The notes beneath the pieces are model-generated. The model did not search any database, was not told the DNA's origin, and saw only the letters and a program-made list of their open reading frames with translations. A program made the translations under genes and the position numbers. This document shows positions 17,446 to 26,816 of a DNA stretch of 64,000 nt, piece by piece. Location: assembly GCA_964478815.1 (NCBI GenBank), contig CAYZKY010000006.1, forward strand, positions 1 through 64,000, read 5' to 3'. The number at the start of each line of letters is the position of its first letter. Position 1 is the stretch's first letter. Origin of the DNA: DASVNK01 sp964478815 (lineage in GTDB: Bacteria > Verrucomicrobiota > Verrucomicrobiia > Limisphaerales > SXQI01).

Positions 17446-17499
17446 CATGATCAGACAAAAATTGGCGTTGATTATCAACGGTTTACACGACTGATCATG
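17446..17499. repeat. Nested palindromes
   Basis: Outer arms CATGATCAG (17446-17454) and CTGATCATG (17491-17499) enclose an inner near-perfect palindrome CGTTGATTATCAACG (17466-17480). The stretch is AT-richer than its surroundings. It could be an operator pair or a structured RNA. Confidence 0.6.
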
Positions 17500-17583
17500 G
17501 AAAGCCGGAGGACGGCAACCTGGGCTGACTGATGGAAGTCCTTCAGACTTCACGCTGAGGGCGGGAGTGGGCGGAGGGGAGTG

Positions 17584-17611
17584 GGGAATGGACGGGATGG
17601 ACGGGATGGAC
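17584..17611 (+). repeat. Short tandem repeat, 9-base unit
   Basis: Three consecutive copies of GGGATGGAC (the first with one extra A). Confidence 0.75.
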
Positions 17612-17707
17612 GGAGCAGGGTGGGGGGACGGGCGGTGGTGGCTAAAGGCGGGTGCATCCAAGGGCGAGCGGGGGGCGTAGAGGGGGTGACATCGAGTTTA
17701 ACAAATC

Positions 17708-19351
17708 ATGGAAATTATGAAGCGCGCGATTGGAGGAAGAGCTTGGCGGGTGTGGTCGGCGGCGGCGGCTCTGGGCGGGTTGTCGGCGATGGCGTCGAGC
17801 CATCGGGAGGCGCCGTTGATCACGGAGTCGCCGAAGCTGGACGGGACGGATTTTTACATGTTCAACAGTTACGAGGCGGGGCGGGCGGACTTCGTGACGT
17901 TCGTGGCGAATTACATTCCGTTGCAGGATAGTTACGGGGGGCCGAATTATTTCAGTTTCGACGCGAATGCCGTGTACGAAATCCATGTGGATAATAACGG
18001 GGATTCGATCGAGGACGTGACGTTGCAGTTCAAGTTCCAGAATTCGTCGCCGAATGTGGCGCTGCCGATCGGGCCGGAGGGGAATCAGCGGATGAACGCG
18101 GTGCCGGTGCTGGCGGTGGGGCAGATTTTGCCGGGAAACAACGCGGCGCTGAATTGGCAGCAGACGTATACGGTGAACGTGATCAAGGGGCCGCGCCGGA
18201 CGGGGACGGCGACGCCGATCCAGAAGGCGGGGGAGAATGTGACGACCTTCACGAAGCCGATGGACAATATCGGGACGAAGACGATTCCCGACTACAACGG
18301 GTACGCGAACCAGTATATTTACACGGTTTCGTTCCCGGACGTGGCCGCGACGGGGCGGATGTTCGTGGGGCAGCGGCGGGATCCGTTCGTGGTGAATCTG
18401 GGGGAGACGTTCGATCTGGTGAATATCAGCACGAGCCCGCTGGGGCCGGTGGGGGCGAACAAGAACAGCCTGCAGTACAAGAACGTGACGTCGATCATCG
18501 TCGAAGTGCCGAAGGCGGCGCTGGTGCAGGGGGATCAGCCGGTGATCGGGGCGTGGATGACGGCGAGCAAGATGGGGCCGGACGGGACGTTGACGCAGGT
18601 GTCGCGGTTGGGGCAGCCGCTGGTGAACGAGGTGGTGATCGGGCTGAAGGATAAGGACAAGTTCAACGCGAGCGAGCCGAAGGAGGACGGGCAGTTCGCG
18701 GATTATGTGACGCATCCGACGTTGCCGGCGATTCTGGAGTTGCTCTACGGATCGGCGGGGGTGAAGGCGCCGACGTTGTTTCCGCGGACGGATCTGGTGG
18801 CGGTGTTTTTGACGGGCGTGGGCGGGCTGAACAGCAATGGCGGGCTTTCGGAGATGTTGCGGTTGAATACGAGCATCCCGGCGACGCCGCGCGATCAGCA
18901 GAAGAATTACGGGGTGGTGGCCGGCGATAACGCGGGGTTCCCGAACGGCCGGCGGCCCGGCGACGACGTGGTGGACATCGCCTTACGGGCGGTGATGGGG
19001 ATACTTCTGCCGGCCGAGTCGGCGCCTTCGGGGCAGCTTCCGTTCACGGATGGGGCGTATGTGGATGCGAAGATGTTTAGCGACACGTTCCCGTATATCA
19101 ATCCGCCGTTGCCGGGTTCGCCGAACGAGCCGACGATCACGCTGACGCTGCAGGCGGCGCCGCAGGTGGAAGGCCCGTACCGGGCGGTGCAGGCGGCGGT
19201 GACGCCGGATCCGACGGTGATCGAGGCCGCGACTCCTGCCGCGGGAGGAGGGTTTTACCGCGCGCACAGCGACAGCAGGGTGGCGCTGGGCACGGTGAAT
19301 TTGAAGGATGGGAATACGGTGCAACTGAAGGTGGTGCGGCCGAATCCTTGA
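17708..19351 (+). CDS. DUF4331 domain-containing protein
   Basis: A 547-residue exported protein. After a signal peptide (cleavage near SAMA|SSH) the mature start SSHREAPLITESPKLDGTDF and MFNSYEAGRADFVTFVANY is the DUF4331 hallmark. FGRRPGDDVVDIALR-like residues (NGRRPGDDVVDIALR, about 415-430) and a C-terminal beta-rich segment also fit. The family is found beside TPR and HupE/UreJ-like proteins in several phyla; function is unknown. The following two genes repeat that neighbourhood. Confidence 0.93.
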   Translation: MEIMKRAIGGRAWRVWSAAAALGGLSAMASSHREAPLITESPKLDGTDFYMFNSYEAGRADFVTFVANYIPLQDSYGGPNYFSFDANAVYEIHVDNNGDSIEDVTLQFKFQNSSPNVALPIGPEGNQRMNAVPVLAVGQILPGNNAALNWQQTYTVNVIKGPRRTGTATPIQKAGENVTTFTKPMDNIGTKTIPDYNGYANQYIYTVSFPDVAATGRMFVGQRRDPFVVNLGETFDLVNISTSPLGPVGANKNSLQYKNVTSIIVEVPKAALVQGDQPVIGAWMTASKMGPDGTLTQVSRLGQPLVNEVVIGLKDKDKFNASEPKEDGQFADYVTHPTLPAILELLYGSAGVKAPTLFPRTDLVAVFLTGVGGLNSNGGLSEMLRLNTSIPATPRDQQKNYGVVAGDNAGFPNGRRPGDDVVDIALRAVMGILLPAESAPSGQLPFTDGAYVDAKMFSDTFPYINPPLPGSPNEPTITLTLQAAPQVEGPYRAVQAAVTPDPTVIEAATPAAGGGFYRAHSDSRVALGTVNLKDGNTVQLKVVRPNP

Positions 19352-19384
19352 TCGGAGTTGTCGTGGTTTCGGCTCCGAAACACT

Positions 19385-19416
19385 GGCTTGCGGCAGGGCG
19401 GCCGCAAGCCCAGTTT
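19385..19416 (+). terminator. Possible terminator after the DUF4331 gene
   Basis: A perfect 9-base stem (GGCTTGCGG / CCGCAAGCC) with an 8-base loop, followed shortly by TTT. The T tract is weak and the hairpin ends close to the TPR gene start at 19425, so it may attenuate rather than stop transcription. Confidence 0.35.
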
Positions 19417-19424
19417 CTGAGCAG

Positions 19425-20579
19425 ATGAAATGGTTCGCGACATGGGTGGGCTGCGTGGTTCTGGTGCTTCAGGCCGCAGCCGCGCCGTGGAAGCCGGATC
19501 GGGACGAGATCGTCCTGGAACGGCTGCCGGCCGACTGGCGCACGCATGAAGGAGCGAAGGCCGAGGAGTTGCGCCGGCAATTGCGCGGGGAAGCGCCGCC
19601 CCGAACGCCGCTGCTGGAGCAGGCGCGCGAGTTGATCCGCACGGCCCAGCGGACGTCGGATGCGCGGTTTCTGGGTTACGCCGAGGGCCTGCTGGCGCGG
19701 GCGCCGGAGGAGGCCGAGACGTGGTTGCTGCGCGCTTATATCATGCAGCACCGGCATCGGTTCGCGGAGTCGCTGGCGTTGCTGGAGCGGGTTCTGGCGC
19801 GCGAGCCGCAGCACGCGCAGGCGTGGCTCACGCAAGTTTCGATTTTCCAGGTGCAGGGGCGTTACGCGGAAGCAAAAGGCGTCTTCCGGGCGCACCCGGC
19901 TCTGGCCGGCTCGCTGGCGGGCGTGACCGCGCTCGCCAGCGTGTCCAGTCTGGGCGGCCAATTGGAGCAGGGGACGGCGCTGCTCGAGCGGATGCTCCAG
20001 CAGCAGGGCAGGGGAACCACGAACGAACTCGCGTGGGCCTGGACGACGCTGGCGGAAATGTACGCGCGCGGCGGCCGCACGAACGAGGCCGAGCGCGCGT
20101 TTCACACGGCGCTCGCCGCGGATCGTTCCGAACCTTACTTGCAAGCGGCCTTCGCGGATTTCCTGCTGGCCCAGGATCGCGCATCCGAAGTGCTTGAGCT
20201 GATCCCGCCCACGGCTGCCCACGATGGCCTCGCGCTCCGGCGCGGGCTGGCTCTTCGCCGCGCGGGCCGGGCGGAAGCCAGCCAGGCGATCAGCGCTCTG
20301 CGGACTCGATTCGCGGCGTATGAACCAGCCGATCACCTCCGCGAGCGCGCGCTCTTCCAACTCGATCTCGAGCAGAACGCTGCTGCGGCGCTTCCGCTGG
20401 CGCTGGAAAACTGGAAGACGCAGCGGGAGCCGATCGACGCCCGCCTCGTGCTGCGCGCGGCGCTCGCGGCGAAACAGCCCGCCGCCGCCGCCGAAGTGCT
20501 CCAATGGTTCCGCGAGACCGGGCTCGAAGATCGCGGCCTCGCTCCGCTGCTCGCCCAGTTCGAAGCGACATCCCCCTGA
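19425..20579 (+). CDS. Tetratricopeptide repeat protein
   Basis: A 384-residue protein with a signal peptide (MKWFATWVGCVVLVLQAAAA) and a series of TPR-like helical repeats from about residue 75 (ARFLGYAEGLLARAPEEAE, RFAESLALLERVLAREPQHA, GRTNEAERAFHTALAADR). TPRs mediate protein interactions, here in the periplasm. Position between DUF4331 and HupE/UreJ-like genes suggests one functional unit. Confidence 0.88.
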   Translation: MKWFATWVGCVVLVLQAAAAPWKPDRDEIVLERLPADWRTHEGAKAEELRRQLRGEAPPRTPLLEQARELIRTAQRTSDARFLGYAEGLLARAPEEAETWLLRAYIMQHRHRFAESLALLERVLAREPQHAQAWLTQVSIFQVQGRYAEAKGVFRAHPALAGSLAGVTALASVSSLGGQLEQGTALLERMLQQQGRGTTNELAWAWTTLAEMYARGGRTNEAERAFHTALAADRSEPYLQAAFADFLLAQDRASEVLELIPPTAAHDGLALRRGLALRRAGRAEASQAISALRTRFAAYEPADHLRERALFQLDLEQNAAAALPLALENWKTQREPIDARLVLRAALAAKQPAAAAEVLQWFRETGLEDRGLAPLLAQFEATSP

Positions 20580-20590
20580 TTCGAAATCCC

Positions 20591-21751
20591 GTGTGCCGCC
20601 AACTTCAGCAAGCCCTTTCGATCCCGCGCGTGCGCCTGCCGTGGCGGTGGCTTCTTCTGTCCCTCCTGCTCTGGCGGCTCGTGGCCGATGCCAGCGCGCA
20701 TCAGACTAGCCAGGCATTTCTCGACCTGCGCCGCGAAGGCAGCACGCTTATCGGCCGCCTCGATCTACCTCTCCGCGACCTCGACTTCGTGCTCCATCTG
20801 GATCGCAACAACGATCTCGCGATCACCTGGGGCGAAGTCCGCACGCGCCGGGCCGAGATCGATGCGCTCATCCAATCCCATCTGGCCCTCAGTGCCGGAA
20901 CCGAATCTCTCACGCTTCTGCCTGAGGATCACCTTATCGACGAACGCGCGGCTGGGGTCGTCCTGGTCGTTCCCTGGAAAGCGGCTCTGCCCTCGAACGC
21001 CGCCGTGACCGTCCAGTACTCACTCTTTTTCGATGTCGATCCCACGCACCGCGTGCTTGCGACGCTGTGGAGCGGCGGCTCGGCCTTTACGTCCGTGCTC
21101 ACCTCCGAAGAGCCGTCGCTCGCTTACGATCCGGAGCTTCCCACGCCTGGGTTTCTGCGATTAGTTCGCGAAGGAGTCATCCACATTTGGGAAGGCACCG
21201 ACCACATCGCATTCCTGCTCGCGCTGCTTTTGCCCGCGGTCTGGCGCCGGACCAGCACCGGCTGGGAACCGGCCGAAAGCCTCGCCCACGCCGGCGTCAA
21301 TGTCCTGAAAGTCGTCACCGCCTTCACCGTGGCGCATTCGATCACGCTGGCGGTGGCCACGCTCGGCTGGGTGCGGCTTCCCTCGGCGCTGGTGGAATCG
21401 ATTATCGCCGCCTCGGTGATTCTGGCGGCTCTGAACAACCTCTGGCCCATTTGGAACGATCGCGCCTGGCCGATCGCCTTCGGTTTCGGATTGATTCACG
21501 GCTTCGGTTTCGCCTCCGTGCTGGCCGATCTCGAATTGGGAACCGCCTCGCTGGCGCGCACGCTGCTGGGCTTCAACCTCGGCGTGGAACTCGGCCAGCT
21601 CGCCATCGTCGCGGTCTTCCTCCCGCTGGCCTTTTGCTTGCGCGCCTCGGCGGGTTACAAGTGGATCGCCGTCCGCTTCGGCTCCACGGCCATCGCGTGC
21701 GTCGCCCTGGTGTGGGTGATCGAGCGCGTCTTCCGCGTCTCGATTTTTTAA
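20591..21751 (+). CDS. HupE/UreJ-family membrane protein
   Basis: About 386 residues from GTG 20591; GTG 20630 (giving MRLPWRWLLLSLLLW) is equally plausible, and neither has a clear ribosome-binding site. After a signal peptide ending ADASA and a periplasmic domain with HQTSQAFLDLRREGS, the C-terminal half holds six or so membrane helices with the family motifs GVIHIWEGTDHIAFLLALLLP, FTVAHSITLAVATLG and FGFGLIHGFGFASVL. The His residues in these motifs suggest metal handling; HupE/UreJ proteins are nickel or cobalt transporters, but this longer subgroup with a periplasmic domain is not characterised. Confidence 0.88.
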   Translation: MCRQLQQALSIPRVRLPWRWLLLSLLLWRLVADASAHQTSQAFLDLRREGSTLIGRLDLPLRDLDFVLHLDRNNDLAITWGEVRTRRAEIDALIQSHLALSAGTESLTLLPEDHLIDERAAGVVLVVPWKAALPSNAAVTVQYSLFFDVDPTHRVLATLWSGGSAFTSVLTSEEPSLAYDPELPTPGFLRLVREGVIHIWEGTDHIAFLLALLLPAVWRRTSTGWEPAESLAHAGVNVLKVVTAFTVAHSITLAVATLGWVRLPSALVESIIAASVILAALNNLWPIWNDRAWPIAFGFGLIHGFGFASVLADLELGTASLARTLLGFNLGVELGQLAIVAVFLPLAFCLRASAGYKWIAVRFGSTAIACVALVWVIERVFRVSIF

Positions 21752-21776
21752 ACTCTTTCGAAGGAGAAAAAGCCGC

Positions 21777-24700
21777 TCAGTTGAACGCCTTCTCGATGGC
21801 GGCCCGCAGTTCCTCGACCCGCACCGGCTTGGTGATGTAATCGTCCATGCCTTCCTTGAGGCACCGCTCCCGGTCCCCGCGCATCGCGTTGGCGGTCATC
21901 GCCACGATCCGCACTGGCGGGTGCCCGTTCGCGAGCTGGCGGATCTGCCGCGTCGCCTCGTAGCCATCCACCTCGGGCATCTGGCAATCCATCAGGATCA
22001 GCGGATATTTATGCTCCTGAAAGAGCCTGATCGCCTCCGCCCCGTCGCGCGCGAGATCCACTTCGTAGCCGAGCTTCTTTAACTGCCGCAGCGCGACCGT
22101 CTGGTTGACTGGATTGTCTTCCGCCAACAGCAAACGCCGGCCGCCGGCCCTGGGCTTGGGCTGCTCCGGGCCGAGTCCCGCATCGGCGGGCGATGGCGGC
22201 ATCGGCTCGCTCGCGGCGGGTTCCGGCGCAGACATCGACGGCTCCGGCGCGGGCGCGACCGGTGCTGGTTTTGGCGCGGCGGAAAAGAGTTGGATGACGG
22301 ACTTCAGTTTCACCGGCTTGGACAGCGTGCGCTCGATACCCAGCGCCGCGAGTTCCGCTGCCGAAAGCCGCTTATGCAGCGGCGCCAGAAGGACGAGCTT
22401 CTCTCCGGCCAGCCCCGCCTCGCCGCGCATCGCCCGCACGAAATCGAGATCGGCATCGACGAACACCCACTCGAACGCCGTTCCGGCCGCGCGCGCTTTT
22501 TGCAACGCCTGCTTCACCGCGCCCGGTTCGGCGCTCACCGTCGTTACTTCCATCCCGTGCGGCTTGAGCAACGCCGCCAGCGCGCTCAACACCGCCGGAT
22601 TCGATCCGCACAAAAGTGCCTGGGTCGTCCGGACGGCCGGAGCCACGATTTCATCGGGCGCCGCCGGCGGGGCTTGCTCCGTAAACGTGGCCGTGAAGCG
22701 GAAGACGGAACCTTGTCCCGGCTGGCTTTCGACGTCGATCGTGCCGTTCATCAATTCCACCAGGCGCCGCGAAATGGCCAGACCGAGCCCCGTGCCGCCG
22801 TACTTCCGGGTCGTCGACTTGTCCGCCTGCTCGAACGGACTGAACAACCGGCCGCGCGCCGCCTCGGGGATTCCAATGCCCGAATCGCGCACCGAAAACT
22901 CGAACCGCCCGCGCCCGCCGGTCATCCGCCGCACCGCCACCGCCACCTGGCCCCGTTCGGTGAATTTGATCGCGTTGTTCAGCAGATTCAGCAGCACCTG
23001 GCGCAACCGCACCGGATCGCCCAGCAAGGCCGTCGGCAAGCCCGGGTCCACATCGCACACCAGTTCGAGCCCCTTGCGTTGCGCCGATTCCGCCAGCAAG
23101 TCCGCCGTGCATTCCACGATCTCGCGCAGGTCGAACGGAATTTGTTCCAGCGAAACCTTCCCGGCCTCGATCTTCGAGAAATCGAGAATGTCGTTCATGA
23201 TGCCGAGCAGCGCTTCGCCGCTCCGCGACACGGTTTCGGCAAACTCCTTCTGCTCGGAATTCAATCCCGAGTCGAGCAGCAGGTGCGTCATCCCGATGAT
23301 CCCATTCATCGGCGTCCGAATTTCGTGGCTCATGGCCGCCAAAAACTGGCTTTTGGCGCGGTTCCCCGCTTCGGCGGCCTCCCGCGCGGTTTCGGCGTAG
23401 GACTGCGCTTTCAGCGCGGCCTGCTCCGCTTCCTTCCGCTCCTCCACCTCGGCTTGCAGCGCCTGCGTGTGCCGCCGCACCTGCCGCCGCAGCCCGCGAA
23501 TCCAGGCAAAGGCTCCGGCCAGCGCGGCCAGCAACCCGATCGCGACCATGACCGTATGCCGCGTCGTCCACCACGGCGCTCCCTCCAGCACCCGGACGTC
23601 GCTCGTCGAGTTGAGGAGCAGGTCGAACGCATCGAAATGGTTCGCGTTCTCCCGAATTCCGTCGCTCCCGCAGTACACGCCGGTCACCTCCACCACGCTC
23701 CCGGGGCGCACGTCGGCGAAGGCCGGGCCGCTCGTCCGCAGGATCGCGATCATCGACCGGTTGAACGCGTTCAATTCCAGCAACACATCCTGCGCCGAGC
23801 GCCCCACGGAAACGACCTGCGCCTGCAACGTCACGAGCGTCGCGTCGTGCTCGACGTTCATGGCGGTTTCCGCTTCGAGCGGAATCGCGGCGCGCGCGAA
23901 GTCGCGCGGCGTCCGCCGGCTCACCGCATTGACGAGCACCGGCGGATTCTCCTCGTCGGCGCGGAGATAGCCCACCACCTCGATCCGGTCGCCCACCGCG
24001 AGTTTCAAAGGATCGGTCGGAACGAAACGGATCCCGTTCGCCCCGTTCATCAGGAAAAATTCCCCGTCCCGCGCATGCACCACCCAGCCGGCGACTTTGA
24101 CTCGTTGGAATTCCGTGGCCGACGCATCGAACAGCATCAATTCCCCGATCTGTTTCTCCGCCACGCTGAACACGTCGCCCGGGGCCGGCCGGTCCACCGT
24201 GACGGCCGCGCGGTTCACCGCCACCCGGCCCGGAATCACCTTGTGCGTTTCCTCGCTCCATTCGGCCGAGAGCGGCCCGCGAATCCGCACCACCGCGTGT
24301 TCCAATTCCTTCACCTTGGCGGGCGGGACATGCGGGAGCGCTACTTGCAGGATCCCCCCGTGCATCGCCAGCGCCACGGTTTGCGGGGAGGGCACCGCCG
24401 TCACGGTTCCCCGGAGCTCGACATACTCCATGTCCATGCTCCCCTTCATGAGTTCCGCCATGCTCGGCTGCACCGGTTTCGGCAGGGCGCCCAGGCCCAG
24501 GCGGGTCGCCTCGGTCGCTTCGATCACCGGCGCAAAACCGCCCGGAGCGCTCCGGCCCGTGATCTCGACATAGTCGCCCGGCTCCGCCGATTCCCCGCTC
24601 GAGAGCGTCAAATCCGGGACGAAAATGCCCCGCGTCCCATCGTGCAGAATCGCGCTCGGTTTCCATGCCATCAGCACCACGCCGCGCAGCTTGACGGGGT

Positions 24701-26666
24701 AGCCGCGCGCCGCTTCTTCCCGATTCAGCAATCGGACCGCTTCAATCGTGGTGATCGACTGTTTCGATTCGCCGGCCTGCGGAGCCAGGTCGGAGGAGGG
24801 CGCGAAGACCGTCCCGTCCAGCACGAGGCTCCGCCCATCCATCGTGAGCACCCCCATCGCATCCACTTCCGTGCCCGCCAGCGCGTCGCTCCCTTCGTGG
24901 ATCGAATGCACATGCATGCGGCCGGTCCCATCCGTGACGAACCAATTGTCCTCCTCGTGATCCAGCGTCCCGCGAATGCGCACCGTCTGCTCCATCCACG
25001 GCCCGTTCTTCCGCAGCTCGTTCACCGGCGTCACCGGATAGTCCTGAAAGCCGGCCGCGGAAATCTTCAGCACGCGCAGATGGTACATGTCCGGCGCGAT
25101 CAATTCGCTGACCGTGCGTTTCCGGTCGCCCCCGTAGGCCGACCGCGCCGCGCCCGTCGCCCGCAGATCGCTCCCCGCGAGGTAGCTCGGCGCTCCTTTG
25201 GGCCCCTCCGCGATGGTCACCCGCGTATTGCCGGAGTCCGAGGCGAGTTCGAGTTCGTGCCCGTCCGCCCCCGTCCCGCAGAAAGCCACCCGGCCTTGCA
25301 GGTACACCCACCGGAGCTGTTCCGCGGTGGCCAGCGTCCCGCCCGGCGTATGAACCCGCGGCTCGGGGAGCGCCCCTTGCCCGGTCACCTTGACTTCCAG
25401 ATTCGGCCGGGAGGCCCACAGCAGGCTGCCGTCGTCGGAATCGACGTAAAAGTAGTAGGTGCCGGCCTTGGGAATTTGGATGAACCCGGTGAAGGCCAGT
25501 CCGACGTACTCCTGCCGCGTGGCCACGGAGACATCGAAGTTAGGCACGATCCCTGTCCGCGCCGGCGTCAGGATCGAATAATCCGGCAGCTCCGTCCAAA
25601 CCCCTTCGAAGGCGCGGTACGCGAGACCCGGTTCCCAGCGCGCCTCCGTGGCCGGCGCTCCGGCCTGGTGATAGAGGGCTTCGTCCGGCACCGGGCGGCG
25701 CGAGAGGTCCGGCCCCTCGTACTCGACCCGCAGCAATGCATCGGTCGGTCCATTGAACCACCGGACTTCGATCGGCTGATACCCGGCTTCCAGATGCACC
25801 GCGCCGCTTCGTTCCTGGCTGCCGTGCAGCAGGTCGTTGTCGACGACCGGCGCCGGCTCCAAGGAAATAAACACCCCGCGCCGGCGCAGCAGCGCGTCGG
25901 CCTTGATCGTGATTTTGTCCCCGGCTTGCAGCGCCTGGCCGGCCGCGCCCAGGCGCAGCAGCACCGCGCCCCACTCATCCTGCAAGGCCACATCCCCCGG
26001 CCGCGCTCCCGTCCAGAGGACGATGCCCTTGATCGAGGTGCGATACACCGCCACCGGATTCTCCCGCGCCCGCTGCAAGACTTCCCGCACCGTCGTCAGC
26101 ACCTGCGCGATATCCGCGCTCTTCGGATCCGCCGCGTCGTAATCCCACTGGATCCAGCTCGACCGGGTGGCCGGATTTTTCGTCGCGAAATCGAGCCACT
26201 TCGTCCGGGGATCGCCGTCGAAAGCCATCCGCCGCACTTCCATCGGAGCCCGCTCCCCCTGCACTGTGATCAGGTCGCTCTTGGTGGGCGTCACATCCAC
26301 CAGGCTGCCCCCGTTGATCGACCCGGTCAGGCGGATATCGGCGATTTGCATCGCGGAAGCCGCATCCCGCACGCCGTCGACCACCAGCCGGTACGAGGAA
26401 TACCCGGTCTGATTCGTCACGGTGAACGTGCGGGTTTCGAAACGGTCGACGAACAGCTTGTTGGTTCGGGAATCGACGGTCGTCCAGGTCTGGCCCCGGT
26501 CGTTCGAACCTTGCAGGCGCCAGTTTTTCGGATCGCGCTCCGGGAAATCGTTCGCGGAGGTGATCGAATACTCCGCCACCGTCCGTAACACCGCCGTCTC
26601 CAGCCCTGCGCTCAGCGCTGGTCCTGAGAATATCAGACCCAGCGCGATGATGGCACAGACTCTCAT
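21777..26666 (-). CDS. Large hybrid sensor histidine kinase / response regulator
   Basis: A 1629-residue membrane sensor. Order by approximate residue: signal peptide (1-20); discoidin-like region with NDFPERDPKNWRLQGSNDRG (25-115); PA14-like domain (about 345-480, with GFIQIPKAGTYYFYVDSDDG); about five OB-like beta segments (about 560-1010); one membrane helix (about 1035-1055); coiled coil; HisKA with His1114 in MSHEIRTPMNGIIGM; HATPase (about 1215-1335, LLNNAIKFTERGQV, GTGLGLAISRRLVELM); a degenerate receiver (about 1346-1462); a Pro/Ala linker; and a C-terminal receiver with Asp1560 (LILMDCQMPEVDG). It should sense a carbohydrate or envelope ligand outside and phosphorylate its own receiver. 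No output regulator is adjacent; it is divergent from an unknown gene at 26817. Confidence 0.95.
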   Translation of the reverse strand: MRVCAIIALGLIFSGPALSAGLETAVLRTVAEYSITSANDFPERDPKNWRLQGSNDRGQTWTTVDSRTNKLFVDRFETRTFTVTNQTGYSSYRLVVDGVRDAASAMQIADIRLTGSINGGSLVDVTPTKSDLITVQGERAPMEVRRMAFDGDPRTKWLDFATKNPATRSSWIQWDYDAADPKSADIAQVLTTVREVLQRARENPVAVYRTSIKGIVLWTGARPGDVALQDEWGAVLLRLGAAGQALQAGDKITIKADALLRRRGVFISLEPAPVVDNDLLHGSQERSGAVHLEAGYQPIEVRWFNGPTDALLRVEYEGPDLSRRPVPDEALYHQAGAPATEARWEPGLAYRAFEGVWTELPDYSILTPARTGIVPNFDVSVATRQEYVGLAFTGFIQIPKAGTYYFYVDSDDGSLLWASRPNLEVKVTGQGALPEPRVHTPGGTLATAEQLRWVYLQGRVAFCGTGADGHELELASDSGNTRVTIAEGPKGAPSYLAGSDLRATGAARSAYGGDRKRTVSELIAPDMYHLRVLKISAAGFQDYPVTPVNELRKNGPWMEQTVRIRGTLDHEEDNWFVTDGTGRMHVHSIHEGSDALAGTEVDAMGVLTMDGRSLVLDGTVFAPSSDLAPQAGESKQSITTIEAVRLLNREEAARGYPVKLRGVVLMAWKPSAILHDGTRGIFVPDLTLSSGESAEPGDYVEITGRSAPGGFAPVIEATEATRLGLGALPKPVQPSMAELMKGSMDMEYVELRGTVTAVPSPQTVALAMHGGILQVALPHVPPAKVKELEHAVVRIRGPLSAEWSEETHKVIPGRVAVNRAAVTVDRPAPGDVFSVAEKQIGELMLFDASATEFQRVKVAGWVVHARDGEFFLMNGANGIRFVPTDPLKLAVGDRIEVVGYLRADEENPPVLVNAVSRRTPRDFARAAIPLEAETAMNVEHDATLVTLQAQVVSVGRSAQDVLLELNAFNRSMIAILRTSGPAFADVRPGSVVEVTGVYCGSDGIRENANHFDAFDLLLNSTSDVRVLEGAPWWTTRHTVMVAIGLLAALAGAFAWIRGLRRQVRRHTQALQAEVEERKEAEQAALKAQSYAETAREAAEAGNRAKSQFLAAMSHEIRTPMNGIIGMTHLLLDSGLNSEQKEFAETVSRSGEALLGIMNDILDFSKIEAGKVSLEQIPFDLREIVECTADLLAESAQRKGLELVCDVDPGLPTALLGDPVRLRQVLLNLLNNAIKFTERGQVAVAVRRMTGGRGRFEFSVRDSGIGIPEAARGRLFSPFEQADKSTTRKYGGTGLGLAISRRLVELMNGTIDVESQPGQGSVFRFTATFTEQAPPAAPDEIVAPAVRTTQALLCGSNPAVLSALAALLKPHGMEVTTVSAEPGAVKQALQKARAAGTAFEWVFVDADLDFVRAMRGEAGLAGEKLVLLAPLHKRLSAAELAALGIERTLSKPVKLKSVIQLFSAAPKPAPVAPAPEPSMSAPEPAASEPMPPSPADAGLGPEQPKPRAGGRRLLLAEDNPVNQTVALRQLKKLGYEVDLARDGAEAIRLFQEHKYPLILMDCQMPEVDGYEATRQIRQLANGHPPVRIVAMTANAMRGDRERCLKEGMDDYITKPVRVEELRAAIEKAFN

Positions 26667-26816
26667 CGCGGATTAGGCAAGAAAATGTACATATGTCGCC
26701 GCTCCATATTCTATCGGAATTTCGGCATTCTCCTTGAGGTTTTGCACGCCGTTGCGAACCAGCAGTCTGGCGCGATTTGGATGTTTCCCTCGCGGCGCTT
26801 CTGTTAACAACCTCGC

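Larger units (their letters stand above)
17174..17707. other. Intergenic region between the AbrB-VapC pair and the DUF4331 gene
   Basis: 534 bases between divergent genes. The left end (about 17175-17250) is AT-rich and likely holds the antitoxin promoter. The middle has a nested palindrome (17446-17499) and the right end short tandem repeats (17584-17611). No gene is supported. Confidence 0.65.

Noticed and set aside
21752..21776. Bidirectional terminator between HupE-like and kinase genes
   Set aside because: The inverted repeat is imperfect (CTCTTTCG / AAGGAG-like) and the T/A runs are short.
22290..26588. Long open frame of about 1430 codons antisense to the hybrid kinase
   Set aside because: It is the GC-biased shadow of the kinase: Arg/His/Pro-rich with no family features, and the kinase strand shows clear domains.
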